Source: Runella sp.
Lineage (GTDB): Bacteria; Bacteroidota; Bacteroidia; Cytophagales; Spirosomataceae
Direction of reading: 5' to 3'
Assembly (NCBI GenBank): GCA_023254175.1
Contig: JALQYJ010000032.1
Coordinates: 1-42,609 of the forward strand
DNA length: 42,609 nt
A program made the position numbers and the translations under genes. Numbering within the stretch: position 1 is the first letter of the stretch; each line of letters starts with the position of its first letter. This document shows, piece after piece, positions 24,186 through 32,772 of this stretch. Below the pieces are notes generated by a model, which ran no database searches, was not told the DNA's origin, and saw only the letters and a program-made list of their open reading frames with translations.

Positions 24186-25334
24186 ATGCACTTATACCTT
24201 CATATTCCTTTTTGCAAACAGGCGTGTCACTACTGTGACTTCCATTTTAGTACCACTCTCCATTCTAAAAAAGAGATGGTAGAGGCTATTTGTCGGGAAA
24301 TTGAACTACAAAAGGGGTATCTGCCCACTCGAACCCTCGAAACGATTTATTTTGGGGGAGGTACACCTTCATTGTTGACTCAACATGAACTAGCCCAAAT
24401 CTTCGACACCATTCATCAGTTTTTTACGGTGGAAAGTGGTGCAGAAATTACGCTGGAAGCCAATCCAGATGATATTTCTGCCGAAAAGTTAATGATTTGG
24501 AAGCCCTACATCAACCGACTCAGTATTGGTCTACAGTCATTTTATGAACCTTATTTGCGTTTTATGAATCGGGCGCATAATGCCGTAGAGTCGGAGCGGT
24601 CGGTGAAATTGGCCCAAGACTACGGATTCAATAATCTGACGATTGACCTGATTTATGGCATGAGCCAAGCGCATTTGGGGATGGTTCCAACGGTCAGTGA
24701 CGAACAACTTTGGCAGCAAGACCTCGACAAAGCAATGGCGCTCGGAACGCCGCATATTTCGGCCTATAATCTAACCATTGAACCAAAGACTGCGTTGGGA
24801 CATTGGCTCAAAAAAGGAAAAATAAAACCCGTTGACGAAGAGTTATCTGCGCGTCATTTTGGGCAAATGGTACAATCCTTAACACAAGCTGGGTACGAGC
24901 AATACGAAATCTCCAACTTTGCCAAAAATGGCCACTATGCCTGCCACAATAGCAGCTATTGGAAGCGGCGGCCATACTTGGGCGTTGGGCCTAGCGCGCA
25001 TTCGTTCAATGGTATTTCGCGCCAGTACAACGTGTCTAATAATGCCCTGTATCTTCTTGGTATTCAGGCCAAAAAGCCTGTTTTTGAACTAGAAGAATTG
25101 TCAGTTTTTGACCAAGTAAATGACTATATTTTGACGAGCCTTAGAACGATTTGGGGCTGTGATTTGGCGGTCATTTGGGACATAGGGAAAGTTGACCTTC
25201 TGGAAGAACAAAAAGTGTACATAGAAAAATTTCTTGAAAAAAATTGGGTAGAAGTAAGGAGCAATGTACTGTATATCACAGAGAAGGGGAAATTATTTGC
25301 CGACCGAATTGCCTCAGATTTGTTTTTAGTTTGA
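24186..25334 (+). CDS. hemW: HemW radical SAM family protein
   Basis: 382-aa protein starting MHLYLHIPFCKQACHYCDFH; Cys10, Cys14 and Cys17 form the CxxxCxxC motif for the SAM-binding 4Fe-4S cluster. It also has IYFGGGTPSLL, LEANPDD, RLSIGLQSF and the C-terminal HemW domain (SYWKRRPYLGVGPSAHSF). The shortened HNSSYWKRRPYLG region and lack of the extra N-terminal Cys-rich tail favour HemW (haem chaperone, formerly 'HemN-like') over coproporphyrinogen dehydrogenase HemN. It lies directly behind the broken padR operon. Confidence 0.9.
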   Translation: MHLYLHIPFCKQACHYCDFHFSTTLHSKKEMVEAICREIELQKGYLPTRTLETIYFGGGTPSLLTQHELAQIFDTIHQFFTVESGAEITLEANPDDISAEKLMIWKPYINRLSIGLQSFYEPYLRFMNRAHNAVESERSVKLAQDYGFNNLTIDLIYGMSQAHLGMVPTVSDEQLWQQDLDKAMALGTPHISAYNLTIEPKTALGHWLKKGKIKPVDEELSARHFGQMVQSLTQAGYEQYEISNFAKNGHYACHNSSYWKRRPYLGVGPSAHSFNGISRQYNVSNNALYLLGIQAKKPVFELEELSVFDQVNDYILTSLRTIWGCDLAVIWDIGKVDLLEEQKVYIEKFLEKNWVEVRSNVLYITEKGKLFADRIASDLFLV

Positions 25335-25440
25335 ACAATTGAAGGCATTTTTTGATTTTTGTAAACAGGCAAATGATAAGTGAAGCACTTAAAATTTGTT
25401 TATCTCAGAAAATAATAACAAATTACGTTCACTCATTTTA

Positions 25441-25463
25441 ACGGGCAAGATGCCCGTGCCACC
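25441..25463. repeat. Hairpin repeat encoding 'TGKMPVPP'
   Basis: ACGGGCA-AGA-TGCCCGT is a perfect 7-bp hairpin (25441-25457) followed by GCCACC. In one frame it reads TGKMPVPP, a string I recall from spurious N-terminal extensions in many unrelated bacteria. It is best seen as a dispersed nucleotide repeat, not as part of mtgA. Confidence 0.5.
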
Positions 25464-25470
25464 TTGTTGT

Positions 25471-26217
25471 ATGGCTATTAATCGAATTCGACCTACTGTG
25501 ACTGCACCTTTGCCCAAATCGAAAAGTTGGAAATCCATTCTAACGCGTATTGTATTAAAGAGCATTCTGTATTTTCTGGTAGGTTCAGTAATTTGGGTAA
25601 CCGTACTCAAATTTGTACCCGTCTGGTTTACGCCATTCATGATAGTGCGAAAGGTAGAAGCTATTTCCGAGGGGCGTAGCAGCAAAATTTATTCAGATTG
25701 GACTCCTATTGAGAACATGTCAAAAGAAGCGCCATTGTCGGTAGTAGCGTCTGAAGACCAGCTTTTCCCTGAGCATTGGGGTTTTGATTTTAAGGCAATG
25801 GGTAACGCATTTCAACACAATTTGAAAGGAAAAAAAATCAGAGGAGCAAGCACTATTTCGCAACAAGTAGCCAAAAATGTTTTTTTATGGCAAGGCCGTA
25901 GCTATGTGCGTAAAGCCTTAGAGGTTTACTTTACCCTTTTGATTGAGGTCATTTGGGGCAAACAAAGAATTCTAGAAGTATACCTCAACGTCGCCGAAAC
26001 AGGTAACATGACTTTTGGGTATGAGGCCGCCGCTCAACGCTTCTTTAATAAATCCTCAGCTGAGTTAACTCGAGTGGAAGCGGCGCGAATAGCGGCTGTT
26101 TTACCCAGTCCATTACGCTTTTCGGTTAAAAACCCATCTAATTACACATTACGACGCACACAGCAAATAGCTCGCCAAATGCGTATGTTAGGCCAAGACT
26201 ATACCGCAAAACTCTAA
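25471..26217 (+). CDS. mtgA: Monofunctional peptidoglycan glycosyltransferase
   Basis: 248-aa GT51 enzyme that polymerises lipid II into glycan strands outside the inner membrane. One N-terminal membrane segment (about residues 28-57) is followed by the GT51 blocks. Catalytic Glu95 lies in SVVASEDQLFPEHWGFD, then KKIRGASTISQQVAKNVFLW and KQRILEVYLNVAETG. There is no transpeptidase domain, as in MtgA. The ATG at 25471 (MAINRIRPTV) is preferred; the longer frame from 25396 would translate the hairpin repeat just upstream. No operon partner. Confidence 0.9.
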   Translation: MAINRIRPTVTAPLPKSKSWKSILTRIVLKSILYFLVGSVIWVTVLKFVPVWFTPFMIVRKVEAISEGRSSKIYSDWTPIENMSKEAPLSVVASEDQLFPEHWGFDFKAMGNAFQHNLKGKKIRGASTISQQVAKNVFLWQGRSYVRKALEVYFTLLIEVIWGKQRILEVYLNVAETGNMTFGYEAAAQRFFNKSSAELTRVEAARIAAVLPSPLRFSVKNPSNYTLRRTQQIARQMRMLGQDYTAKL

Positions 26218-26420
26218 AAATACTTTTGTTTATTGGGAGTTGATTTTTATAAAAATAGTTAGTCATAAAGTAATCAATCTGCTTTTGATTAAAAGAAAAG
26301 TGTATTCTACTATCTATACCAATTTTTGGCATAATTATTGTCTATAAAATCACAGTACCAATCACCCTACAAAAACATCAATTAGCTGATTATCAAATAA
26401 ATAATTTCTTGACTTAGTAA

Positions 26421-27196
26421 AACTGTAATGCCAACGATGTCAATAATGCTATCAATGTTTATTTCCCCAATACGATTCCGTTTGGTAGTTTAGCTATCTC
26501 TGGATACGCCTACTTTCCTAGTACACTTGCTAGTACTAACCGACTGTTTGTTCAGGCAAGTAGTGCCACTGATGTACGGACTTTTACCCACGAATAACAC
26601 CCGTAAGCCCTTTTGGAACAGCTACCTCCGCTAGCCAACCTTATAAAACGGCTCCATGGAGTTATTTAGGAACGGAAACAGTGAGTACCTACGATAGCAA
26701 TGTGTTCGATTGGGTAATTGTATCATTACGAACAGACGTTACGAATGCCTCTTCGATGGTATATCAGACGGCTGGGTTACTTCGAAAAGACGGAAATGTT
26801 ACTATGGTAGCTTCCTATCCTACTCTCTCGGTCTCCCAATCCTACTATGTTCTTGTTGAACACAGAACGCACGTTGGAGCAGCGTCACATACACCTGTGA
26901 CGATAACTAATGAAAAGATTACCTATGATTTTACACGGCAGCAGTCTTACATTACTATCAATGCACCTGCGTCAGGGCAATTACAATTGGGCATAATCTA
27001 TTATTTGTTTTCAGGAGATTGTAGTAAAACCCCTTTCTCAGAAATAAATGCCAATGATTCAAGTTCATGGCGGTTGGACAATGGAAAGTTTGCGCGCTAT
27101 TTATTTACAGATTATAACTTGGATGGAGAAATAAACGCCAATGATGATATTCTTTGGCGCAAAAATAATGGTAAATTTTCAGGGGTAAATTTCTAA
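26421..27196 (+). pseudogene. Truncated and frameshifted dockerin-like protein gene
   Basis: Two frames join into one protein. Frame A (26421-26594) gives CNANDVNNAINVYFPNTIPF and then GYAYFPSTLASTNRLFVQAS up to DVRTFTHE, and hits TAA at 26595. Frame B takes over at 26594 with ITPVSPFGTATSASQPYKTA and runs to 27196. Loss of one A in a GAAATA run at about 26594 explains the shift. There is no start codon, so the 5' end is gone. The C-terminus has two related Ca-binding-like repeats (EINANDSSSWRLDNGKF and DYNLDGEINANDDILWRKNN), which resemble dockerin half-repeats. The middle is beta-rich and unassigned. Confidence 0.6.
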
Positions 27197-27273
27197 ACCG
27201 GCATACTAATTGTGCATTATAAGAGGTAGGCTTTTAAGGGTTTCGCAAAAATCGAACCAATTTTTCAGAAAAT

Positions 27274-28155
27274 ATGAAAAAGTTTAAACTTCAATCTGTT
27301 TTATTCGTAGTGGCTCTATTAATGAATATAGTAGTTGCCAAAGCCCAAGGACGTTATGAAGTACGGCTAGTGCCAGGAGCATTTAATTGTGCCGAAGATT
27401 CGGTAACGATGTGTTTAGAAATTCGTGCGACTTCAGCCGACAGTGCTTTTGTAATGGGAAATGCCAATTTTATTTTAATATACCCAACTAGCCAATTAAA
27501 TAATCCCGTTTTTAGGAGCCGTGGTGCGTTCAGTGGCGGCACCTATTCGTTGTTAGGGATGACCAAAACAGCAGGTACTCCTAACAGCGCACTAAGTATC
27601 AACGTCGTTAATAATGGGGTAAACGGAGAAGGAACCACCGTTGACCCCAATTGGAAAACGATAGCTTGTTTGGCCTTTAGCACCACAGGTAATACTAACA
27701 AGTGCTATAGCCTTACTATTAGTGCAAGCAATCCTACAACGGTAGTGACAATGGCGTATCCTGACCCTGCCGACCCTCAAAATAATATTTCTCTGACAAA
27801 GCAGGTATCGCAAGGCACACTGACTTCAATTAGTAATCAGTGCCCTGCCCCCCCCATTGCGACGTTGTCAGGAGGGGGTACTATCGCTACGGGAGGAAGT
27901 TCAACCTTGACAGTGACGTCTCAGAATAGCGTTCTACCTGCAATAGTTGCACTCAGTGGGGGAGTTTCAGTGACATTGACTCAGCAAGAACCAACCAAGA
28001 CAGTAACAGTTACTCCTACTAATACAACAACTTATACCATACAAAGCGTAACGGGTGACTGCGGAGCTGGTACAGGACAGGGAACAGCTACTGTAACTAT
28101 TCAAAATTGCACAAATGTTCAATGTATTCCCGTAACGTTCCGAATTATTAAGTAG
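27274..28155 (+). CDS. Secreted cohesin-like protein with Ig/PKD-like C-terminus
   Basis: 293-aa exported protein (signal peptide to about residue 25, ending VAKAQ). Residues 28-165 (VTMCLEIRATSADSAFVMGN then ANFILIYPTSQLNNPVF ... WKTIACLAFSTTG) have the alternating-strand pattern of a cohesin or carbohydrate-binding jelly-roll fold, as in other Bacteroidota surface proteins. After a CPAPP hinge, residues 195-280 are Thr/Gly-rich and look like an Ig/PKD-type domain. No type IX sorting domain is visible. It lies 77 bases after the broken dockerin-like gene; a binding pair is possible but inferred. The 3' end overlaps convergent meaB by 8 bases. Confidence 0.6.
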   Translation: MKKFKLQSVLFVVALLMNIVVAKAQGRYEVRLVPGAFNCAEDSVTMCLEIRATSADSAFVMGNANFILIYPTSQLNNPVFRSRGAFSGGTYSLLGMTKTAGTPNSALSINVVNNGVNGEGTTVDPNWKTIACLAFSTTGNTNKCYSLTISASNPTTVVTMAYPDPADPQNNISLTKQVSQGTLTSISNQCPAPPIATLSGGGTIATGGSSTLTVTSQNSVLPAIVALSGGVSVTLTQQEPTKTVTVTPTNTTTYTIQSVTGDCGAGTGQGTATVTIQNCTNVQCIPVTFRIIK

Positions 28156-29140
28156 GAAAGTTTTGAAAAACAGACAATAGATAAGTGGCTGCTTTAATAG
28201 GTAGCCATTTTTCGTTTTCTACCTGTGACTCTACTTTATAAAGTTGTTGAAGAACATCTGGATGTTGGTAAAATTTTTCTTCTAAGGCATATCGAATTAG
28301 ACTGTGCATCCACTCGAGGTTTTGCTGTTGGCGGTTTTGGTGAAAAAAACCGTTTTGCCGTACTTGATGCGAAAACCGTTCTATCATTTCCCAAATGTCA
28401 TATAAGCCTCTGTTTTCAAGGGCTGAACATGTTTTTACTTCGGGATACCATCCGTTTTCAGTGGGAGGGAATAAGTGCAGCGCATTTTGGTATTCTACTA
28501 CAGCTCGTTGAGTAGCGGCTTGGTTGGTCCCATCGGCTTTGGTGATAACAACTGCATCTGCCATTTCCATAATTCCCTTTTTTATACCTTGCAGTTCGTC
28601 GCCTGCGCCTGCCAACATCAATAAGAGAAAAAAATCGACCATTCCTTTGACCAACGTTTCGGATTGTCCCACTCCTACGGTTTCGATAAAGATAACTTCA
28701 AAGCCCGCAGCTTCGCACAAAAGCATCGTTTCGCGCGTTTTGTTGGCTACTCCTCCTAAAGAACCGCCAGAAGGAGAAGGCCGAATGTAAGCCAATGGGT
28801 CGTGGGAAAGTTCTTCCATTCGGGTCTTATCGCCCATGATACTACCTTTAGAGCGCTTACTAGTGGGGTCAATGGCCAAAACGGCTAACTTTTTACCCGC
28901 CTTAGTCAAATTTTTGCCAAAAGCTTCGATAAACGTGCTTTTCCCGACGCCAGGCACTCCCGTAATACCGATACGCACAGAGCGGCCCGAATGGGGTAAA
29001 ATTTGCTCTAGTACTTGTTGGGCTAATTCTTTATCGGAAGAAAGTTGGCTTTCGATGAGCGTAATGGCACGGCTCAGAATCATTCGGTTACCCGAAAGAA
29101 CACCTTCAACGTAGGCTTGAACGGAAAGACGGTTTCGCAA
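28148..29140 (-). CDS. meaB: Methylmalonyl-CoA mutase-associated GTPase MeaB
   Basis: 330-aa G3E-family GTPase that loads or protects the adenosylcobalamin cofactor of methylmalonyl-CoA mutase. The Walker A loop GVPGVGKST is at residues 61-69. The family block DPTSKRSKGSIMGDKTRM, the switch ETVGVGQSE and the guanine motif TKADGTN are all present. Length fits. No mutase gene is nearby. It lies 86 bases after ispD on the same strand and may be read through from queA-ispD. Its last 8 bases overlap the convergent cohesin-like gene. Confidence 0.93.
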   Translation of the reverse strand: MRNRLSVQAYVEGVLSGNRMILSRAITLIESQLSSDKELAQQVLEQILPHSGRSVRIGITGVPGVGKSTFIEAFGKNLTKAGKKLAVLAIDPTSKRSKGSIMGDKTRMEELSHDPLAYIRPSPSGGSLGGVANKTRETMLLCEAAGFEVIFIETVGVGQSETLVKGMVDFFLLLMLAGAGDELQGIKKGIMEMADAVVITKADGTNQAATQRAVVEYQNALHLFPPTENGWYPEVKTCSALENRGLYDIWEMIERFSHQVRQNGFFHQNRQQQNLEWMHSLIRYALEEKFYQHPDVLQQLYKVESQVENEKWLPIKAATYLLSVFQNFPT

Positions 29141-29226
29141 CGGAGTAATTTGCAGTTAGTAATAAAAAAAACGGCGGTATTGGGGAGTAAAAATAAAGGC
29201 CGCGCGACGTATCTGCAAATAGAATT

Positions 29227-29919
29227 TTAGGAGGCACTTGTGGAGGAGGTAGGCCCTAAAAATGCTTCGGCCCACAAAATGTCCTCAGGGGTAGTGATTT
29301 TAATATTTTCGTACGCTCCTTCAATAAGAGTTACGTCTCGTCCTGCAAAATTGAGAACACTGGCACAGTCAGTGAAAAAAGACTGTTCGGGAGAGTCAAA
29401 GGCTGGACGCATCCAATCAAGACGAAACGTTTGTGGAGTTTGAACAAGGCGGTAGGATGCGCGTTCGGCAGATTGATTGCTTCCATTTTCGTTCACCAAC
29501 CGAATTGAGTCTTTGAGTGGAACGCTCGTAACAGCTGCGCCTTTTTCAGCGGCTACTTCAAAACCTTTGGAAATGATTTCGGGAGTAATAAATGGGCGAA
29601 CGCCGTCATGAACAGCGACTAAGCCATCTTTTGCACTAATACGTTTAAGCCCGTTTTTAACTGATTGAAAGCGACTGTTTCCGCCAGTAACCGTGACAAT
29701 CGGAGGGTAAAATTCGTGTTTATCACAAAGGGCATACCAAGCCTTCATTTCGCTGGCTGGGAGAACCAAAATAAGCTGTAATGAGAAATCATAAGAAAGA
29801 AATTTCTCAATGGTATGCATTAAGATGGGTTTTCCGCCAATTTCAATAAATTGTTTTGGAATCCTTTTCCCCATCCGTGTTCCGCTTCCCCCAGCAACGA
29901 TAATGGCAAACTTGGTCAT
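29227..29919 (-). CDS. ispD: 2-C-methyl-D-erythritol 4-phosphate cytidylyltransferase
   Basis: 230-aa enzyme of the MEP isoprenoid pathway that couples CTP with MEP. The CTP-binding N-terminus IIVAGGSGTRMGKRIPKQF is intact, as are VAVHDGVRPFI and the C-terminal DCASVLNFAGRDVTLIEGAY ENIKITTPED. It is not fused to IspF. It starts 6 bases after the queA stop, so the two form an operon. Confidence 0.95.
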   Translation of the reverse strand: MTKFAIIVAGGSGTRMGKRIPKQFIEIGGKPILMHTIEKFLSYDFSLQLILVLPASEMKAWYALCDKHEFYPPIVTVTGGNSRFQSVKNGLKRISAKDGLVAVHDGVRPFITPEIISKGFEVAAEKGAAVTSVPLKDSIRLVNENGSNQSAERASYRLVQTPQTFRLDWMRPAFDSPEQSFFTDCASVLNFAGRDVTLIEGAYENIKITTPEDILWAEAFLGPTSSTSAS

Positions 29920-29925
29920 TCGCAG

Positions 29926-30969
29926 TTAGATAATGAGCATGGCATCGCCGTAGCTGAAGAATTTGTATTTTTCTTTAATGGCAATTTCGTACGCCTCCAT
30001 GATGAGCTCATGACCCCCAAATGCACAAGTCATCATCAATAAGATAGATTCAGGCAAGTGGAAGTTGGTCAAAAGTGCGTTTGAAATCTTAAAATCATAA
30101 GGAGGGAAGATAAACTTATCGGTCCATCCTTCAAAAGGCTTTACGCGGTTGTTAGCCGATACCGAAGATTCTAATGCTTTGAGTGATGTAGTACCGATGG
30201 CACACACTTTCTTTTGCTTATCTAAGGCTTCGTTAATAATCACCGTGCTATGCTCTGGAATGACATAGTTTTCAGAGTCTGTTTTGTGCTTGGTAAGGTC
30301 TTCTACGTCTACCTGACGAAAAGTTCCTACACCCACATGCAACGTAATTGGAGCAAAGTTTACTCCTTTGATTTCCATCCGACGCTGAATCACCTTAGTA
30401 AAGTGCATTCCTGCGGTTGGAGCGGCTACGGCGCCTACGTGTTGCGCAAAAATTGTTTGATAACGTTCACGGTCAGCATCTTCTACTTTGCGTTTGATGT
30501 CGCGTGGTAGAGGTGTTTCGCCCAGCTCATCAATAGCACGCATTAGTTCATCGTGATTTCCATCGTACAAAAAGCGAATGGTACGACCCCGAGAAGTAGT
30601 GTTATCAATAACTTCGGCTACTAAGTCACTATCGCCAAAATACAATTTATTTCCGACCCGAATCTTACGCGCAGGGTCTACCAATACGTCCCAAAGACGC
30701 ATTTCACGGTTGAGTTCACGCAATAGAAATACTTCGATTTTGGCGCCAGTTTTTTCTTTTTGCCCGTACAAACGAGCAGGAAAAACTTTAGTATCATTGA
30801 CGACCATTACATCGCCTTCGTTGAAGTAATCTATAATTTCAGAAAATTTCTTGTGTTCAATCTTCTTAGTTTGACGATTAACCACCATTAAGCGGGAGTC
30901 GCCACGGTCAGCGGGATAAAGAGCAACAAGGCTCTGAGGAAGGTCAAACTTGAACTCGGACAGTTTCAT
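29926..30969 (-). CDS. queA: S-adenosylmethionine:tRNA ribosyltransferase-isomerase
   Basis: 347-aa enzyme that transfers ribose from SAM to 7-aminomethyl-7-deazaguanine in tRNA during queuosine synthesis. It opens [20 protein letters not shown] with RGDSRLMV just after. It also has [40 protein letters not shown] and [15 protein letters not shown], all family signatures. Length is usual. First gene of an operon with ispD, with an exact -7 box about 45 bases upstream. Confidence 0.96.
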   Translation of the reverse strand: MKLSEFKFDLPQSLVALYPADRGDSRLMVVNRQTKKIEHKKFSEIIDYFNEGDVMVVNDTKVFPARLYGQKEKTGAKIEVFLLRELNREMRLWDVLVDPARKIRVGNKLYFGDSDLVAEVIDNTTSRGRTIRFLYDGNHDELMRAIDELGETPLPRDIKRKVEDADRERYQTIFAQHVGAVAAPTAGMHFTKVIQRRMEIKGVNFAPITLHVGVGTFRQVDVEDLTKHKTDSENYVIPEHSTVIINEALDKQKKVCAIGTTSLKALESSVSANNRVKPFEGWTDKFIFPPYDFKISNALLTNFHLPESILLMMTCAFGGHELIMEAYEIAIKEKYKFFSYGDAMLII

Positions 30970-31011
30970 ATATCTTTCTTATCTAAAAGACACCTCAAAA
31001 AATTAAGACCG

Positions 31012-31019
31012 CAAAAGTA
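31012..31019 (-). promoter_or_regulatory. -7 box of queA-ispD
   Basis: Minus strand TACTTTTG, exact match to TAnnTTTG, 43 bases before the queA start codon. No clear -33 TTG. Confidence 0.5.
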
Positions 31020-31106
31020 GTAATAAATGAGCGATTTTCAGTTACTTTAGTGCTTTTTTTTAGACAAGACCCTTCCCCAGAGTTTTTAGGAGAGTAATCC
31101 CCGTGA

Positions 31107-31667
31107 TTAAGGAGCGAGTGTCAGAGGAAAAGTGACGTTTACATCATCGCTACCAGGGGTAACCGTTCCATTTTTTACAGGCTGACCGTTAACAGGTGGC
31201 TGATGGCGAAGTTGCACTTTGAGGGTTCCCGTGCTAGCAGAACCTGTTACTAAAGTACCTGTCAAACCGATAGGGAAGTTACGGCTGTCTTTGTCGGTAG
31301 CAGTATAGGTAAATAAGCTAGATGCACTTGGAGTAACTACTACCAAGTGTTCGTCGGCTTCACTCAGAATTTCACTGGTTTTATTTTCAGCAGGAGTTTT
31401 ACTTTCATCCAAAAACTCCACTTCAAGTTTGTACGTACGACTTGTGCGTAGAGAAATAGGACTAATTGTGGGTACCGTACCTCCGTCGCCATCCAAATCT
31501 TTCCATGTAAAAGTCTGGGCTGTCGTAGTACCGTTTTCGGTAAACTTCAAACGTACCGTTGTGATTAATTCGTTTTCGTCTTCGGGAGCAGGGGCTTCTT
31601 TTTTACAGCTACCAAGCATAACTACCAAAGCAAGCAAAACGAGGAGTCGGGTGTGTACAAGTGACAT
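31107..31667 (-). CDS. Lipoprotein of the zinc locus
   Basis: 186-aa predicted lipoprotein: MSLVHTRLLVLLALVVMLGS then CKKEAPAPEDE, with a lipobox ending in Cys21. The mature part is beta-rich (TTVRLKFTENGTTTAQTFTWKDLDGDG, TYKLEVEFLDESKTPAENKT), with ADEHLVVV and a terminal LRHQPPVNGQPVKNG strand pair. I recall similar lipoproteins beside TonB receptors in other Bacteroidota, without a known activity. It follows the COG0523 gene by 28 bases and is likely co-transcribed with it. The frame extends upstream to 31790, but that part overlaps the previous gene and precedes the lipobox start, so 31667 is preferred. A role in metal binding at the outer membrane is inference. Confidence 0.65.
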   Translation of the reverse strand: MSLVHTRLLVLLALVVMLGSCKKEAPAPEDENELITTVRLKFTENGTTTAQTFTWKDLDGDGGTVPTISPISLRTSRTYKLEVEFLDESKTPAENKTSEILSEADEHLVVVTPSASSLFTYTATDKDSRNFPIGLTGTLVTGSASTGTLKVQLRHQPPVNGQPVKNGTVTPGSDDVNVTFPLTLAP

Positions 31668-31695
31668 AGTTTGTTTAATAAAATAAGTGAAATAG

Positions 31696-32676
31696 TTATA
31701 GTACAGGGAACGGGTCAAAAAAGCGCTCATTAGCCTCCATTTTCTTAATTTCGGCTTCAGTGCAAAGGCATGCCATAAGTTCTTGCTCAATGGCTTTGGG
31801 GTTTAAATCTTGTCCAATAATCACAAGTTCGTTTTGACGGTCGCCAAAGCGCTTGTCCCATTTATTTTCGATGAGCTTTTGATTCGAAACGTAAGCTGAA
31901 TACCGAATTCGCTGGTTAAAAGGCATACTACACCCCGCGCTTTCGACGCGGAGGGAGCCGCTCCAGTTGATGGCTTTGTCGTAGTCAAAAAGGCCCGTAT
32001 TTAGAATAGTGGAAAGAGGTACTTTGCCAAAAGTCGTTGGAATAATTTTCGCAACGGGGTTTAAAGACTTGATGATGGCGGTCAACTCTTGCAGTTGTTC
32101 TTTGGTAACCAAGTCTGTTTTGTTCAATAAAATGATGTCGGCAAACTCAATTTGATCAGTCAACAAGTTGACAATCGTCCGATAATCTTGTGGGTCTTCA
32201 GTGAGTTGACGTGTTTGAAGTGTATCCACCGAACCAAAATCTTTGGCAAAATTGAAGGCATCCACCACCGTGACCATGCTGTCGATTTGTGCCCATTTAG
32301 ACAAATCAATGCCGTTTTCTTCGTCCAAAAACGTGAAAGTTTGCGCCACGGGAACAGGTTCAGAAATCCCTGTGCTTTCAATGAGCAGGTAGTCAAAACG
32401 GTTTTCTTTGGCCAATCGCTCTACTTCTATCATCAAATCTTCCCTGAGTGTACAACAAATACAACCATTTGACATTTCAACGAGTTTTTCTTCAGTGCGA
32501 GAAAGGGTATTTTCTTTCGCTACCAGTTGGGCGTCGATATTGACCTCACTCATATCGTTCACAATGACTGCGACTTTAAGTCCTTCTTTGTTGTGAAGTA
32601 CATGGTTGAGTAGGGTCGTTTTGCCTGCCCCTAAAAAACCTGATAGCACGGTTACGGGCAACTTTTTCTGTGTCAT
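31696..32676 (-). CDS. COG0523 (CobW-like) GTPase, probable zinc metallochaperone
   Basis: 326-aa G3E GTPase. The Walker A motif GFLGAGKT is at residues 13-20. The metal-binding CxCC motif ([12 protein letters not shown]) is at 69-80, with Cys72, Cys74 and Cys75. ESTGISEP and LNKTDLV follow, and a CobW C-terminal domain ends the protein. COG0523 proteins under Zur control (for example YeiR, ZagA and related) deliver zinc to essential enzymes in zinc shortage. Two palindromes of the Zur-like type flank its promoter. I chose ATG 32676 (MTQKKLPVT): the upstream ATGs at 32697 and 32715 lie in or at the operator. First gene of an operon with the lipoprotein. Confidence 0.85.
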   Translation of the reverse strand: MTQKKLPVTVLSGFLGAGKTTLLNHVLHNKEGLKVAVIVNDMSEVNIDAQLVAKENTLSRTEEKLVEMSNGCICCTLREDLMIEVERLAKENRFDYLLIESTGISEPVPVAQTFTFLDEENGIDLSKWAQIDSMVTVVDAFNFAKDFGSVDTLQTRQLTEDPQDYRTIVNLLTDQIEFADIILLNKTDLVTKEQLQELTAIIKSLNPVAKIIPTTFGKVPLSTILNTGLFDYDKAINWSGSLRVESAGCSMPFNQRIRYSAYVSNQKLIENKWDKRFGDRQNELVIIGQDLNPKAIEQELMACLCTEAEIKKMEANERFFDPFPVL

Positions 32677-32688
32677 TAATGCGATTTT

Positions 32689-32705
32689 TTGCAACATTGA
32701 TGCAA
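32689..32705. promoter_or_regulatory. Zur-like operator, site B
   Basis: TTGCAACATTGATGCAA, a TTGCA-N7-TGCAA palindrome. It overlaps the 3' half of the -7 box and the predicted transcript start of the COG0523 gene. Confidence 0.65.
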
Positions 32706-32710
32706 ATGTA
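32703..32710 (-). promoter_or_regulatory. -7 box of the COG0523-lipoprotein operon
   Basis: Minus strand TACATTTG, exact TAnnTTTG match, between operator sites A and B. The -33 region lies under site A. Confidence 0.55.
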
Positions 32711-32723
32711 ATCAAAATTTTAT

Positions 32724-32740
32724 TTGCATCAGTGTTGCAA
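32724..32740. promoter_or_regulatory. Zur-like operator, site A
   Basis: TTGCATCAGTGTTGCAA, the same TTGCA-N7-TGCAA palindrome, centred 35 bp upstream of site B and covering the -33 region of the COG0523 promoter. Confidence 0.65.
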
Positions 32741-32772
32741 TTAACTTTTGAGCAGAATTTTTTGCGGAGGAA

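Noticed and set aside
23891-24238. 115-codon frame overlapping the start of hemW as an intact gene
   Set aside because: Only its middle looks like membrane protein; the end reads through in the wrong frame, and a frameshifted continuation gives a better C-terminus.
25396-25470. N-terminal extension of MtgA
   Set aside because: It is made of a dispersed hairpin repeat; the family starts close to the membrane segment.
31668-31790. Upstream extension of the zinc-locus lipoprotein
   Set aside because: It overlaps the end of the COG0523 gene and would bury the lipoprotein signal inside the protein.
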